From NCBI GenBank assembly GCA_023667315.1, contig JAMPAI010000002.1:62001-126000 (forward strand): a stretch of DNA of 64,000 nucleotides. Reading direction: 5' to 3'. Position numbers and translations under genes: made by a program. Under the pieces are notes generated by a model. The model ran no database searches. It saw only the letters and a list, made by a program, of their open reading frames with translations, and had not been told where the DNA came from. The number at the start of each line of letters is the position of its first letter. Within the stretch, counting starts at the first letter, position 1. This stretch comes from Ruminococcus flavefaciens (GTDB lineage: Bacteria; Bacteroidota; Bacteroidia; Bacteroidales; P3). Below, one piece after another: positions 20,279 through 29,608 of the stretch.

Positions 20279-22381
20279 ATGTTCGATTTCGGTTCACAGG
20301 AAATAGAATACCTCAAGGGGGTCGGCCCGGCCAAGGCGCAAGTGCTGAAAGCCGAGGCGGGCATACGCACCTATTGGGACCTGCTGAACTATTTTCCGTT
20401 CCGCTATGTGGAAAAGGGAAACTTCATCAAGATCGGACAGATACGCGACGACCGGAACCCGGTGGCGCTGCGGGGACGGATCCGCGCCATCGCCGAAAAG
20501 GACTTCGGCAAAAGCAAACGATTCACCGCCCTGCTGAGTGATGAAACAGGCAGCATAGAACTGGTGTGGTTCTCGGGCATCAAATGGATTTCTCAGAAGG
20601 TAAAGACCAACGCCTTCGTAAGCGCCTACGGCAAGCCCAGCATATTCAACCACCAACTGAGCATCAACCACCCCGAAATCGAGGTAATCGACCCCGACAA
20701 ACCCGCCGTGGAAGATGGTCTGGGCATACAGCCACTCTATCCCTCCACCGAAAACATGAAGAACCGGGGGCTGACAGCCAAGACGATGGCGAACATCACA
20801 CAGAACCTCTGCCGACAGGCCTACAAGAGCATTCCCGAAATCATTCCGCAACCGGTGGTGCAACGCTACCGCCTGCTCTCGCGCGAAGACGCCTACCGGC
20901 AGATACACCACCCCGACGACCTGGCCTTTGCCGAGGCCGCACGCCAACGCCTCAAGTTCGAGGAACTGCTGCTGTTGCAGCTTAAGATACTCAAGCAGAA
21001 ACTGCGTGCGAGCAAGGTGCGCGGCCTGGTGTTCGACAAGGTGGGCGACAACTTCCTGTATTTCTTCAACAACAACCTGGCATTCGAGCTTACCGGCGCG
21101 CAAAAGCGGGTGGTAAAGGAAATACGCGGCGACACCCGCACGGGCTATCAGATGAACCGCCTCCTGCAAGGCGATGTAGGCAGCGGAAAAACCATCGTGG
21201 CGCTTATGTGCATGCTGCTGGCAGTGGACAACGGATTCCAGGCCTGCCTGATGGCGCCCACCGAAATCCTGGCCAAACAGCACTTCGCGAGCCTCTCGAA
21301 AATGCTGGCCAAGATGAACGTGCGCATAGGCCTGCTTACGGGCTCCACCGCCAAGAAAGACCGCGACATACTGCTGAACCTGCTGGAAAATGGGCAGATG
21401 CACCTTTTGGTGGGTACGCACGCGGTGCTGGAAGACCCGGTGAGATTCCACAACCTCGGCCTGGCGGTGATCGACGAGCAGCACCGCTTCGGGGTGGCGC
21501 AGCGCGCCAAGCTCTGGGCCAAGGGCAAGGTGCCTCCGCACGTGCTGGTGATGACGGCCACGCCCATTCCGCGCACGCTCGGCATGACCCTCTACGGCGA
21601 CCTGGAAGTATCGGTGATCGATGAGCTTCCGCCCAACCGCAAGCCCGTAAAGACCGTTCACCTTACCGACCGCGACCGGCTCAAGCTGTTCGCCTTCATG
21701 CGGCAGGAAATAGCCAGGGGACGGCAGGTGTACATCGTATATCCGCTTATCCAGGAGTCGGAGAACTCAGACCTGAAAGACCTGATGGACGGTTACGAGA
21801 GCATAAGCCGCGCCTTTCCCATACCCGACTACCAGCTGAGCATCGTGCACGGCAGGATGAAGCCCGAGGCCAAGGAGTTCGAGATGCAGCGGTTCAAGAA
21901 AGGCGAAACGCAGATCATGGTGGCCACCACGGTAATCGAGGTGGGGGTCGATGTACCCAACGCCAGCGTGATGGTGATCGAGAACAGCGAGCGTTTCGGG
22001 CTGGCGCAACTGCACCAGCTGCGCGGCCGCGTGGGGCGCGGGGCGGAACAGTCGTTCTGCATCCTCATGACCTCCGACAAGCTGAGCGAGGATGCCAAGG
22101 AGCGCGTAAACACGATGGTGGCCACCAACGACGGATTCAAGATTGCCGAAGCCGACCTTAAGCTGCGCGGCCCGGGCGACCTGCAGGGAACGCGCCAGAG
22201 CGGACTGCTGGTGCTGAGGCTGGCCGACATCGTGCAGGACGAGAACATCGTGCGGGCGGCGCGTTATACCGCCACCGAGATACTTCAGGACGACCCCGAC
22301 CTGGTGAAGCCCGAACACCAAGGCCTGGCAAGGGAACTGCAGAAAGAGGGTAAAGAAAACTTCTGGGCAAAAATAAGCTGA
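20279..22381 (+). CDS. recG: ATP-dependent DNA helicase RecG
   Basis: 700 residues. RecG remodels stalled replication forks and Holliday junctions. The N-terminal wedge/OB domain is recognisable (EIEYLKGVGPAKAQVLKAEAGI, then an OB fold at ~60-150). Helicase motifs follow: Walker A LLQGDVGSGKTIVAL, DEQH box VIDEQHRFGVAQRAKLW, motif III TATPIPRTLGMTLYGDL, and the C-terminal lobe VATTVIEVGVDVPNASVMVIE and QLHQLRGRVGRG. The TRG motif region GDLQGTRQSGL is present near 630. The start ATG lies 9 bp after the previous gene, and uvrA starts one base after its stop, so recG-uvrA is a tight operon. Confidence 0.96.
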   Translation: MFDFGSQEIEYLKGVGPAKAQVLKAEAGIRTYWDLLNYFPFRYVEKGNFIKIGQIRDDRNPVALRGRIRAIAEKDFGKSKRFTALLSDETGSIELVWFSGIKWISQKVKTNAFVSAYGKPSIFNHQLSINHPEIEVIDPDKPAVEDGLGIQPLYPSTENMKNRGLTAKTMANITQNLCRQAYKSIPEIIPQPVVQRYRLLSREDAYRQIHHPDDLAFAEAARQRLKFEELLLLQLKILKQKLRASKVRGLVFDKVGDNFLYFFNNNLAFELTGAQKRVVKEIRGDTRTGYQMNRLLQGDVGSGKTIVALMCMLLAVDNGFQACLMAPTEILAKQHFASLSKMLAKMNVRIGLLTGSTAKKDRDILLNLLENGQMHLLVGTHAVLEDPVRFHNLGLAVIDEQHRFGVAQRAKLWAKGKVPPHVLVMTATPIPRTLGMTLYGDLEVSVIDELPPNRKPVKTVHLTDRDRLKLFAFMRQEIARGRQVYIVYPLIQESENSDLKDLMDGYESISRAFPIPDYQLSIVHGRMKPEAKEFEMQRFKKGETQIMVATTVIEVGVDVPNASVMVIENSERFGLAQLHQLRGRVGRGAEQSFCILMTSDKLSEDAKERVNTMVATNDGFKIAEADLKLRGPGDLQGTRQSGLLVLRLADIVQDENIVRAARYTATEILQDDPDLVKPEHQGLARELQKEGKENFWAKIS

Positions 22382-22382
22382 C

Positions 22383-25226
22383 ATGGAAAGCAAGCATCTG
22401 TCTGTATATGGAGCGCGGGCGCACAACCTGCAGAATATAGACCTTACGCTGCCGCTCAACAAACTTATCGTGATTACGGGTTTGAGCGGAAGCGGCAAGT
22501 CGTCGATTGCCTTCGACACGATTTACGCCGAGGGGCAACGCCGCTATATGGAAACGTTCTCGGCCTACGCCCGCCAGTTTATCGGCACGCTGGAACGCCC
22601 CGACGTGGACAAGATAGAGGGGCTGAGCCCGGTTATCGCCATCGAGCAGAAGACCACCAACAAGAACCCCCGTTCCACGGTGGGCACCGTTACCGAGATC
22701 TACGACTACCTGCGCCTTCTCTTTGCGCGCATCGGGGAAGCCTATTCCTACGTGAGCGGCGAAAAGATGGTGAAGTACACCGAGGAACAGATACAGGAAC
22801 TGATCTCGAAAGAATACGAGGGTGAACGCATCCTGCTGCTGGCGCCGCTTATCAGCGGACGCAAGGGGCATTACCGCGAGCTGTTCGAGAGCGTGCGCAA
22901 GCAAGGCTACCTCAGGGTGCGCGTGGACAGCGAGATAACCGACCTTACGTTCGGCATGTACCTTGACCGCTACAAGACGCACGACATCGAGGTGGTCATC
23001 GACAAGATGACGGTGAACGACAAGAGCCGCAGCCGGCTCACCCAGGGCATCAAAGCCGCGCTCAAACAGGGCAAGGGGCGGATCCTGGTGTATAACGAGG
23101 CCACGAAGCAGGCGCACCACTACAGCAAGACCCTGATGTGCCCCGTTTCCGGCATCTCCTATCCCGAACCCGAACCCAACACCTTCTCGTTCAACTCGCC
23201 TTACGGAGCCTGCCCGGCCTGCAACGGACTGGGCAAGGAAGTACTGCCCGACATGGACAAGATCATTCCCGACCCCAGCCTCTGCATCAACCAAGGCGGC
23301 CTGGCCCCCATCAGCCTTGACAGGAAGGAAAGCCATCTGGGCGAAGGCTGGATCCTCTCGCAGATAGAGATGATCGGCAAGGTATATGGCTTCGACCTGC
23401 GCACGCCGATCAGACAGATAAGCAAGGAAGGCCTGAACGCCATACTGAACGGCGAGCGCAAGTGCGTGGAGGAGAAGAACAAGGCCTTGGGGGTCACGCG
23501 CAAGATCGACATCGATTTCGACGGCATCTTCTCCTACCTCAAGCGGCTTTACTCGGAGGGCGGCCCACGCGAGCAGAAATGGGCCTCGCAGTTCATGACC
23601 ACGCGCACATGCAGCGAGTGCCACGGCGACCGCCTGCAGAAGATATCGCTGCATTACCGGATCGCGGGCAAGAACATCGCCCAACTGTCAGCCCTGAGCC
23701 TGGAAGAACTTCACCAGTGGGTAAGCGAGGTGGAACCCGAATTGAGCGAAAGCCAGCGCAAGATCGGCCACGAGATCCTGCGCGAGATAAAGAACCGCAT
23801 CGGATTCCTGCTGGACGTGGGCATCGGCTACCTGTCGCTGAGCCGCGAAACGGGCGGGCTTTCGGGCGGCGAGTCCCAGCGTATCCGCCTGGCCACCCAG
23901 ATCGGCTCCAAACTGGTGGGCGTGCTCTACATTCTGGATGAGCCCAGCATCGGCCTGCACCAGCGCGACAACCACAAGCTGATCGAGTCGCTCAAACAGC
24001 TGCGCGACATGGGCAATACCGTAATCGTGGTGGAACACGACGAGGAAATGATGCGCGAGGCCGACTACATCGTGGACATAGGCCCCGGTTCGGGCCTGCA
24101 GGGCGGCAAGGTTACCGCCTGCGGAACACCCGGGGAATTCCTGAAGCAGAAATCCATCACCACCGACTACCTGAACGGCATCAAACGGATAGAGGTGCCC
24201 AAGAAACGGCGCCCCGGAAACGGCAAGCACCTCGTTCTGGAAGGCGCCACCGGCCACAACTTAAAGAACGTAAGCCTGGATATTCCCTTGGGAACATTTA
24301 TCTGCGTTACCGGCGTTTCGGGAAGCGGCAAATCGTCGCTTATCGGGCAGACGCTGCAACCGGTGCTGAGCCGCCATTTCTACCGCGCCCGGACCGAACC
24401 CCTGCCCTATCGGGAGATCAAGGGACTGGACAATATCGACAAGGTGATCGAGGTGGATCAGGCACCCATCGGGCGTTCGCCGCGCTCGAACCCCGCCACC
24501 TACGTGGGTGTTTTCGACGACATACGCCAGCTCTACGCCGAACTGCCCGACTCGAAGATACGGGGCTACAAGGCCGGCCGTTTCTCGTTCAACGTAAAGG
24601 GCGGACGCTGCGAGAAATGCAGCGGCGCGGGCGTGGAAACCATCGAGATGAACTTCCTGCCCGACGTATATGTTACCTGCGAGGAATGCAACGGCAAACG
24701 CTACAACCGCGAGACGCTGGAGATACGCTACAAGGGCAAGTCGATCAACGATGTGCTGGACATGAGTATCTCGCAAGCGGTGGAGTTTTTCGAGAACGTG
24801 CCCTATATCGTTTCCAAGCTCAAGACGCTCAACGAGGTGGGCTTGGGCTACATCACGCTCGGCCAGCCCTCCACCACGCTTTCGGGCGGGGAGGCGCAGC
24901 GTATCAAATTGGCCACAGAGCTGTCGAAAAAAGACACCGGCAACACGCTCTACATCCTGGACGAACCCACCACCGGCCTGCATTTCGAGGATATACGCAT
25001 CCTGCTCTCGGTGCTGCAGAAATTGGTGGATGCCGGCAATACGGTGCTGGTGATCGAGCACAATTTAGACGTGATAAAATGCGCGGACTACATTATCGAC
25101 ATGGGGCCCGAAGGCGGCCGGGAAGGCGGAAAGCTCGTGGTGCAGGGTACGCCCGAAGAAATAACCTCCGATAAAAAGAGCCATACCGCAAGGTATCTGG
25201 CCCCGATGCTGAAACAAAAGAAATAA
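22383..25226 (+). CDS. uvrA: excinuclease ABC subunit UvrA
   Basis: 947 residues. UvrA is the damage-sensing ATPase of nucleotide excision repair. There are two ABC ATPase modules: Walker A GLSGSGKSSIAFDT near the N-terminus and GVSGSGKSSLIGQT in the second half, with signature motifs SGGESQRIRLA and SGGEAQRIKLA and Walker B LYILDEPSIGLH and LYILDEPTTGLH. The second-half zinc finger CEKCSGAG...YVTCEECNGKRY is intact, and an N-terminal-half zinc module is visible (GACPACNGLG). Length is normal. It follows recG after one base and precedes the nucleoside kinase by 8 bp. Confidence 0.97.
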   Translation: MESKHLSVYGARAHNLQNIDLTLPLNKLIVITGLSGSGKSSIAFDTIYAEGQRRYMETFSAYARQFIGTLERPDVDKIEGLSPVIAIEQKTTNKNPRSTVGTVTEIYDYLRLLFARIGEAYSYVSGEKMVKYTEEQIQELISKEYEGERILLLAPLISGRKGHYRELFESVRKQGYLRVRVDSEITDLTFGMYLDRYKTHDIEVVIDKMTVNDKSRSRLTQGIKAALKQGKGRILVYNEATKQAHHYSKTLMCPVSGISYPEPEPNTFSFNSPYGACPACNGLGKEVLPDMDKIIPDPSLCINQGGLAPISLDRKESHLGEGWILSQIEMIGKVYGFDLRTPIRQISKEGLNAILNGERKCVEEKNKALGVTRKIDIDFDGIFSYLKRLYSEGGPREQKWASQFMTTRTCSECHGDRLQKISLHYRIAGKNIAQLSALSLEELHQWVSEVEPELSESQRKIGHEILREIKNRIGFLLDVGIGYLSLSRETGGLSGGESQRIRLATQIGSKLVGVLYILDEPSIGLHQRDNHKLIESLKQLRDMGNTVIVVEHDEEMMREADYIVDIGPGSGLQGGKVTACGTPGEFLKQKSITTDYLNGIKRIEVPKKRRPGNGKHLVLEGATGHNLKNVSLDIPLGTFICVTGVSGSGKSSLIGQTLQPVLSRHFYRARTEPLPYREIKGLDNIDKVIEVDQAPIGRSPRSNPATYVGVFDDIRQLYAELPDSKIRGYKAGRFSFNVKGGRCEKCSGAGVETIEMNFLPDVYVTCEECNGKRYNRETLEIRYKGKSINDVLDMSISQAVEFFENVPYIVSKLKTLNEVGLGYITLGQPSTTLSGGEAQRIKLATELSKKDTGNTLYILDEPTTGLHFEDIRILLSVLQKLVDAGNTVLVIEHNLDVIKCADYIIDMGPEGGREGGKLVVQGTPEEITSDKKSHTARYLAPMLKQKK

Positions 25227-25234
25227 ATACCGAT

Positions 25235-26938
25235 ATGTCGCAAATAGAAATCATCTGCAAGAACACGGGAATACGCAAGGAATATCCCATGGGAACCACT
25301 TTGGCGCAGATAGCCGCCGACCAGAACGTCGTTCTGCAAGACGATATTTTGGGAGCCAAGTGCAACAACAAGCTGCGCGAGCTTTCGTATGAACTCTACA
25401 GACCCAAGACGGTGGAGTTCATCGATATCCACGACCCCATCGGCTACGCGATGTACCTGCGTTCCATGGTGTTCATCCTCTTTAAGGCCGTGCGCGACCT
25501 CTGGCCCGAATGCACGCTTAAGGTGGAACACGCCCTGCCCCTGGGCAGCTACTGCGAGATTATCGGACGCACCGGCCCGCTTACGCTCGACATGGTGCTT
25601 AAACTGCGCCACCGCATGCAGGAAATCGTGGACGCACGCATTCCGTTCCAGCGCAACGTGCTGCCCACCGACGAGGCCATCGAAATCTTCAAGAAAAACC
25701 ACCTCAACGAAAAGGTGCTGCTTTTCCAGACCCGCCGCGAACTCTACACCACCGTCTATACATTGGACGACGTTTCCAACTATTTTTACGGCTACCTGGT
25801 GCCCGACACCGGCTATATCAAGCATTTCCACATAGACCGCTATTTCGGCAACGGCATCATCGCCATGCGCCCCGACGTGCAGGAACTTATCAGCAAGGAT
25901 GCCAAACTGTTCATCAAGACCCTGATCAAGGACGCCATCAACGGGGGCAGCAAACTCTTCAAGACCTATCAGGAACAGAAGGAATGGCTCGACATCATGG
26001 GCGTTCCCTACGTGGGCAACCTCAACAAGGCGGTGCTGGAGGAAGGCTCGGGACGCATCATCAAGATTTCGGAAGCCCTGCAGGAAAAGAAGATCGCCAA
26101 CATCGCCGACATGGTGGTGCAGGATCCCGACCGCCGCATCGTGCTCATAAGCGGGCCTTCCAGTTCGGGCAAGACCTCTTTCTGCAAGCGTCTTTCGATC
26201 CAGCTGCAGGTGCTGGGCTATCAGACGGCCGAGATTTCGCTGGACGACTATTTCGTGGACCGCGACAAAACGCCCCTGGATGAGAACGGCGAATACGATT
26301 TCGAATGTATCGAGGCCATCGACCGCGACTTCTTCAACCAGCAGCTGGGGCAGATGCTGGATGCCAAGAAAGACACCGAAATCAAGCTGCCCACCTACGA
26401 CTTCAAGGACGGGAAACGCAAGTTCTTAGGCAAGAAAGTAAAGGTAACGCCCAAGACGATCCTGATTATCGAAGGCATCCACGGGCTGAACCCGGCCCTG
26501 ACCACCATCGACAGCCGCTACACGTTCAAGGTCTTCGTTTCGGCGCTCACCCATATCAGCATCGATACCCAGAACCCGGTGAGCAGCACCGACAACCGTT
26601 TGATTCGCCGCATCGTGCGCGACAACAACTTTCGCGGCAACACGGCCCTCGACACGCTTAAACGCTGGGCCAGCGTGCGCCGGGGCGAGAACCAGAACAT
26701 ATTCCCCTATCAGGAAAACGCCGACGTGATGTTCAACTCCGCCCTGCTGTTCGAATTGGGCGTGCTCAAAAAACACGCCGAGCCGCTCCTGCGCGAGATT
26801 CCCGAAAACTCGGAACACTACGGCGAGGCGCACCGCCTGCTTAAGTTCCTGTCTTATTTCGTATCCATCGACGAAAAGGAAATCCCGCCCACCTCCATCC
26901 TGCGCGAGTTCCTGGGCGGCAGCAGTTTCATGTATTAA
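25235..26938 (+). CDS. TGS-domain nucleoside (uridine-type) kinase
   Basis: 567 residues. The N-terminus (IEIICKNTGIRKEYPMGTTLAQIAADQ) is a TGS-like ubiquitin fold, followed by a ThrRS-like second domain (~60-270). The C-terminal half is a P-loop phosphoribulokinase/uridine kinase domain: Walker A LISGPSSSGKTSFCKRL, substrate loop SLDDYFVDRDKTPLDENGEYDFE, and KTILIIEGIHGLNPAL. The family is annotated in Bacteroidota as nucleoside kinase, presumably phosphorylating uridine/cytidine, but the specific substrate is not proven by sequence. It sits between uvrA (8 bp) and murF (11 bp) in one co-directional run. Confidence 0.88.
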   Translation: MSQIEIICKNTGIRKEYPMGTTLAQIAADQNVVLQDDILGAKCNNKLRELSYELYRPKTVEFIDIHDPIGYAMYLRSMVFILFKAVRDLWPECTLKVEHALPLGSYCEIIGRTGPLTLDMVLKLRHRMQEIVDARIPFQRNVLPTDEAIEIFKKNHLNEKVLLFQTRRELYTTVYTLDDVSNYFYGYLVPDTGYIKHFHIDRYFGNGIIAMRPDVQELISKDAKLFIKTLIKDAINGGSKLFKTYQEQKEWLDIMGVPYVGNLNKAVLEEGSGRIIKISEALQEKKIANIADMVVQDPDRRIVLISGPSSSGKTSFCKRLSIQLQVLGYQTAEISLDDYFVDRDKTPLDENGEYDFECIEAIDRDFFNQQLGQMLDAKKDTEIKLPTYDFKDGKRKFLGKKVKVTPKTILIIEGIHGLNPALTTIDSRYTFKVFVSALTHISIDTQNPVSSTDNRLIRRIVRDNNFRGNTALDTLKRWASVRRGENQNIFPYQENADVMFNSALLFELGVLKKHAEPLLREIPENSEHYGEAHRLLKFLSYFVSIDEKEIPPTSILREFLGGSSFMY

Positions 26939-26949
26939 AACAAGAGAAA

Positions 26950-28275
26950 ATGAACACGTGCCATTCCGAGCAAGAGATTTTCGAACTTTACCTCAAACAC
27001 CGGCAGGTCTGCACCGACACACGCAAGATCGTGCCCGGCTCCATTTTCTTCGCGCTCAAAGGCGAGAATTTTGACGCCAACACCTTTGCCCGGGACGCCA
27101 TAGCCAAAGGCTGCGCCCACGCGGTGGTGGACAATCCCGCATATGCGGGCGACCGCTGCCTGCTGGTAAAGGACAGCCTGGAAACGCTGCGTAAGGTAGC
27201 CATCCTGTACCGCCAATCGCTCGCGATTCCCGTTATCGGCATTACCGGAACCAACGGAAAGACCACCACCAAGGAACTGGTACGCTCGGTGCTTTCGGTA
27301 AGGTTCAAGGTGTTCGCGACCCAAGGCAACCTCAACAACCATATCGGCGTGCCTTTGAGCCTGCTTTCCATTCCCGAGGGAACGCAAATGGCCATTATCG
27401 AGATGGGGGCGAACCATCCGGGCGAGATCGCCGGCCTGTGCAAGGTCTCTAAGCCCACTTTCGGCATCATCACCAACGTGGGCAAGGCGCACCTGGAAGG
27501 CTTCGGTTCATTCGAGAACATCGTGAAGACCAAGACCGCCCTGTATGAGGCGGTGCGGCAAAACGGAGGAAAGGTCTTCGTGAGCGAGAAAAGCCGTATC
27601 CTGATGAACGCCAGCCAGGGCATGGAACGGTTCCTCTACGGCGAATCGAACGAGGTGTATCTGCGGATGAGCCGCATGGAAAGCCCCGATGCCTATCTGT
27701 CCTGCCTGCTGCACGCCGAAAGGGGAAGCGGGAAAACGGAAGTGCATACACACCTGGTGGGTTTCTACAATATAGAGAACGTGTCGACGGCCGCCTGCGC
27801 GGGGCGTTATTTCGGACTGAACGATGAGGAGATAAAGCAGGGATTGGAAAACTATGTGCCCACCAACCTGCGCTCGCAAAGCATACAGGCCGGCGGCAAC
27901 ACGCTTATCGCCGACACCTACAACGCCAATCCCACCAGTATGGAGGCCGCGGTGGAGAACTTCGCCGCACTCTCCTGCCCCGGCAGGAAAACGGCCGTTT
28001 TAGGCGATATGCTGGAATTGGGATCCGCTTCCGAAACCGAACACCAGCACGTGGTGGAACTGCTTGCCGCCCACGACATACCCGAGGCTTTCTTAATCGG
28101 AAACTGTTTCGCCAAGACCAAGCGACCGGAGAATTTCCACAGCTTCATTTCGGTGGATGAACTTTTGGAACACCTGCAACGGCATCCGCTTACGCAACGT
28201 TGCGTACTGATAAAGGGTTCGCACGGCATACATCTGGAAAAAGCCGTGGAATTCCTGCAGAAAGAAGCCCGCTAA
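26950..28275 (+). CDS. murF: UDP-N-acetylmuramoyl-tripeptide--D-alanyl-D-alanine ligase
   Basis: 441 residues. MurF adds D-Ala-D-Ala to the UDP-MurNAc-tripeptide in the cytoplasmic stage of peptidoglycan synthesis. It has the Mur-ligase domains in order: N-terminal substrate domain (SRKIVPGSIFFALKGENFDAN-like, residues ~20-45), the ATP-binding P-loop VIGITGTNGKTTTKELV (~97), the MGANHPGEIAGL motif, and the C-terminal domain with ADTYNANPTSMEAAVENF and AVLGDMLELG. It ends 2 bp before the convergent hydF stop. No terminator hairpin is visible between them. Confidence 0.96.
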   Translation: MNTCHSEQEIFELYLKHRQVCTDTRKIVPGSIFFALKGENFDANTFARDAIAKGCAHAVVDNPAYAGDRCLLVKDSLETLRKVAILYRQSLAIPVIGITGTNGKTTTKELVRSVLSVRFKVFATQGNLNNHIGVPLSLLSIPEGTQMAIIEMGANHPGEIAGLCKVSKPTFGIITNVGKAHLEGFGSFENIVKTKTALYEAVRQNGGKVFVSEKSRILMNASQGMERFLYGESNEVYLRMSRMESPDAYLSCLLHAERGSGKTEVHTHLVGFYNIENVSTAACAGRYFGLNDEEIKQGLENYVPTNLRSQSIQAGGNTLIADTYNANPTSMEAAVENFAALSCPGRKTAVLGDMLELGSASETEHQHVVELLAAHDIPEAFLIGNCFAKTKRPENFHSFISVDELLEHLQRHPLTQRCVLIKGSHGIHLEKAVEFLQKEAR

Positions 28276-28277
28276 AC

Positions 28278-29522
28278 TTAGGACTCCCGCACGAAAACCC
28301 GTGTGGCGCGTTCAAAGATGCCGCTTGCCCAGGCCAGGGCCATGCCGTAGTTGGCCACCGGCAGGCCGGCTTCCCGCAAGGTCTTTACGCGTTGCGCCAG
28401 TTGCCGTTCGGTGGCCATGCAGCCGCCGCATTGCACGGCCAGGGCAAAGCCCGAAAGGTCTTCGGGCAGCGGGTCGTTGCCCGACACGAAACAGAATTCC
28501 AGTTCCTTTCCGCTTTTCCTGCGGATGGCCGCCGGCAGCTTGACCCGGCCTATGTCGTGGCAGTTCACCTGATGGGTGCAGGATTCGAGCATCAGTATTT
28601 TCTGCCCGTCCGAGAGTCTATCCAATTGCCGTGTTCCCTGCAGATAGGTGTCGAAGTTGCCCTTTTGCCGTGCCAGACAGATGCTGAATCCCGTAAGGGG
28701 CTGGCTGTCGGGCAACAGTTCCTCCACCTGGGCGAAGGCCTGGCTGTCGGTAATCACCAAGGCGGGCGCGCAAGGCAGCGAGGCCATTACCTCCGGCAAT
28801 TCCTCCACGCGGCAAAGCAGCGGCACAGCGTGAAAGTCCAGACACTGGCGCGCCAGCATCACCTGCGGCAGGATCAAGCGGTCTTTGGGTGCCTCGGCAT
28901 CGATCGGGCAGACCAGCACCACCCTGTCGCCCGGCTTCACCAGCCCCTGCAAGGCCGGTTCCTGAGAAGTCGAAGCGTTGCGCGCCATCAGTTCCCTTAA
29001 TTTCTCCACAACCGGCGCCACCGCATCGTAGCCTCCTTCCTTTTGTTTCCGCTGTTTTTCTTCGGCCAGCGCCACGCTGAAATCCAGCACCCCGCATTCG
29101 GGATAACGGGTCTGCAACATGGCGCGCAAGGCCGAAGAAAGCGGCTTGCGGTCGGCCTTGTTGTGCAGTATCAGAAAGGGAACGTTTTCTTTTTTCAGTC
29201 CGTCGGCAAAGGCCTGCTCGTCGGCGGCAAAAGTGTTGTCGGAAATCACCAGCAAGGCCGCGTCCAGACCCTGCACGGCGGCAAAGGCCTTGGCTGCGCG
29301 GCGGCCTCCCAGTTCACCCGTATCGTCGAATCCGGCCGTGTCTATCAGCACGCAGTTTCCCAATCCGAAGAGTTCGCACGATTTCTTTACCGGATCGGCG
29401 GTGGTGCCGGGCGTTTCCGAAACAATGGAGGTCTGCTGTCCGGTAAGGAGGTTCATCAGGCTGCTCTTGCCTTGGTTGCGCTTGCCGAACAAGGCGATGC
29501 GTATGGTCTGTCGATTTTTCAT
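28278..29522 (-). CDS. hydF: [FeFe]-hydrogenase H-cluster maturation GTPase HydF
   Basis: 414 residues from the ATG at 29522. The longer frame uses a TTG at 29531 that is part of the -7 box, so it is rejected. HydF is the scaffold/carrier of the 2Fe subcluster during hydrogenase maturation. The N-terminal GTPase has G1 FGKRNQGKSSLMNLL, switch TPGTTADPV, DTAGFDD and NKAD. The C-terminal cluster-binding domain shows ESCTHQVNCHDIGRVKLP (the CxH pair) and VQCGGCMATERQ (the C-xx-C pair), the expected iron-sulfur ligands. HydE, HydG and the hydrogenase are not in this window, so hydF stands alone here, divergent from a recombinase gene. Confidence 0.92.
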   Translation of the reverse strand: MKNRQTIRIALFGKRNQGKSSLMNLLTGQQTSIVSETPGTTADPVKKSCELFGLGNCVLIDTAGFDDTGELGGRRAAKAFAAVQGLDAALLVISDNTFAADEQAFADGLKKENVPFLILHNKADRKPLSSALRAMLQTRYPECGVLDFSVALAEEKQRKQKEGGYDAVAPVVEKLRELMARNASTSQEPALQGLVKPGDRVVLVCPIDAEAPKDRLILPQVMLARQCLDFHAVPLLCRVEELPEVMASLPCAPALVITDSQAFAQVEELLPDSQPLTGFSICLARQKGNFDTYLQGTRQLDRLSDGQKILMLESCTHQVNCHDIGRVKLPAAIRRKSGKELEFCFVSGNDPLPEDLSGFALAVQCGGCMATERQLAQRVKTLREAGLPVANYGMALAWASGIFERATRVFVRES

Positions 29523-29528
29523 GGCAGG

Positions 29529-29536
29529 CAAAATTA
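29529..29536 (-). promoter_or_regulatory. -7 box TAATTTTG before hydF
   Basis: The minus-strand TAATTTTG ends six bases before the hydF ATG (29522). This predicts a leaderless or near-leaderless transcript and decides the start codon. No TTG at standard spacing is seen. Confidence 0.5.
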
Positions 29537-29576
29537 AGCAAGTTCGCCATACAAAAACGGATTTATCTCCCTTAAA

Positions 29577-29606
29577 TTGCCCCTATGTTAACATCAAATA
29601 CCTTTC
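29577..29606 (+). promoter_or_regulatory. promoter TTG-N19-TACCTTTC before the recombinase
   Basis: TTG at 29577-29579, 19 bp, then TACCTTTC at 29599-29606. The -7 box ends two bases before the ATG at 29609, so the upstream ATG at 29585 lies inside the promoter and should not be used. Confidence 0.55.
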
Positions 29607-29608
29607 AG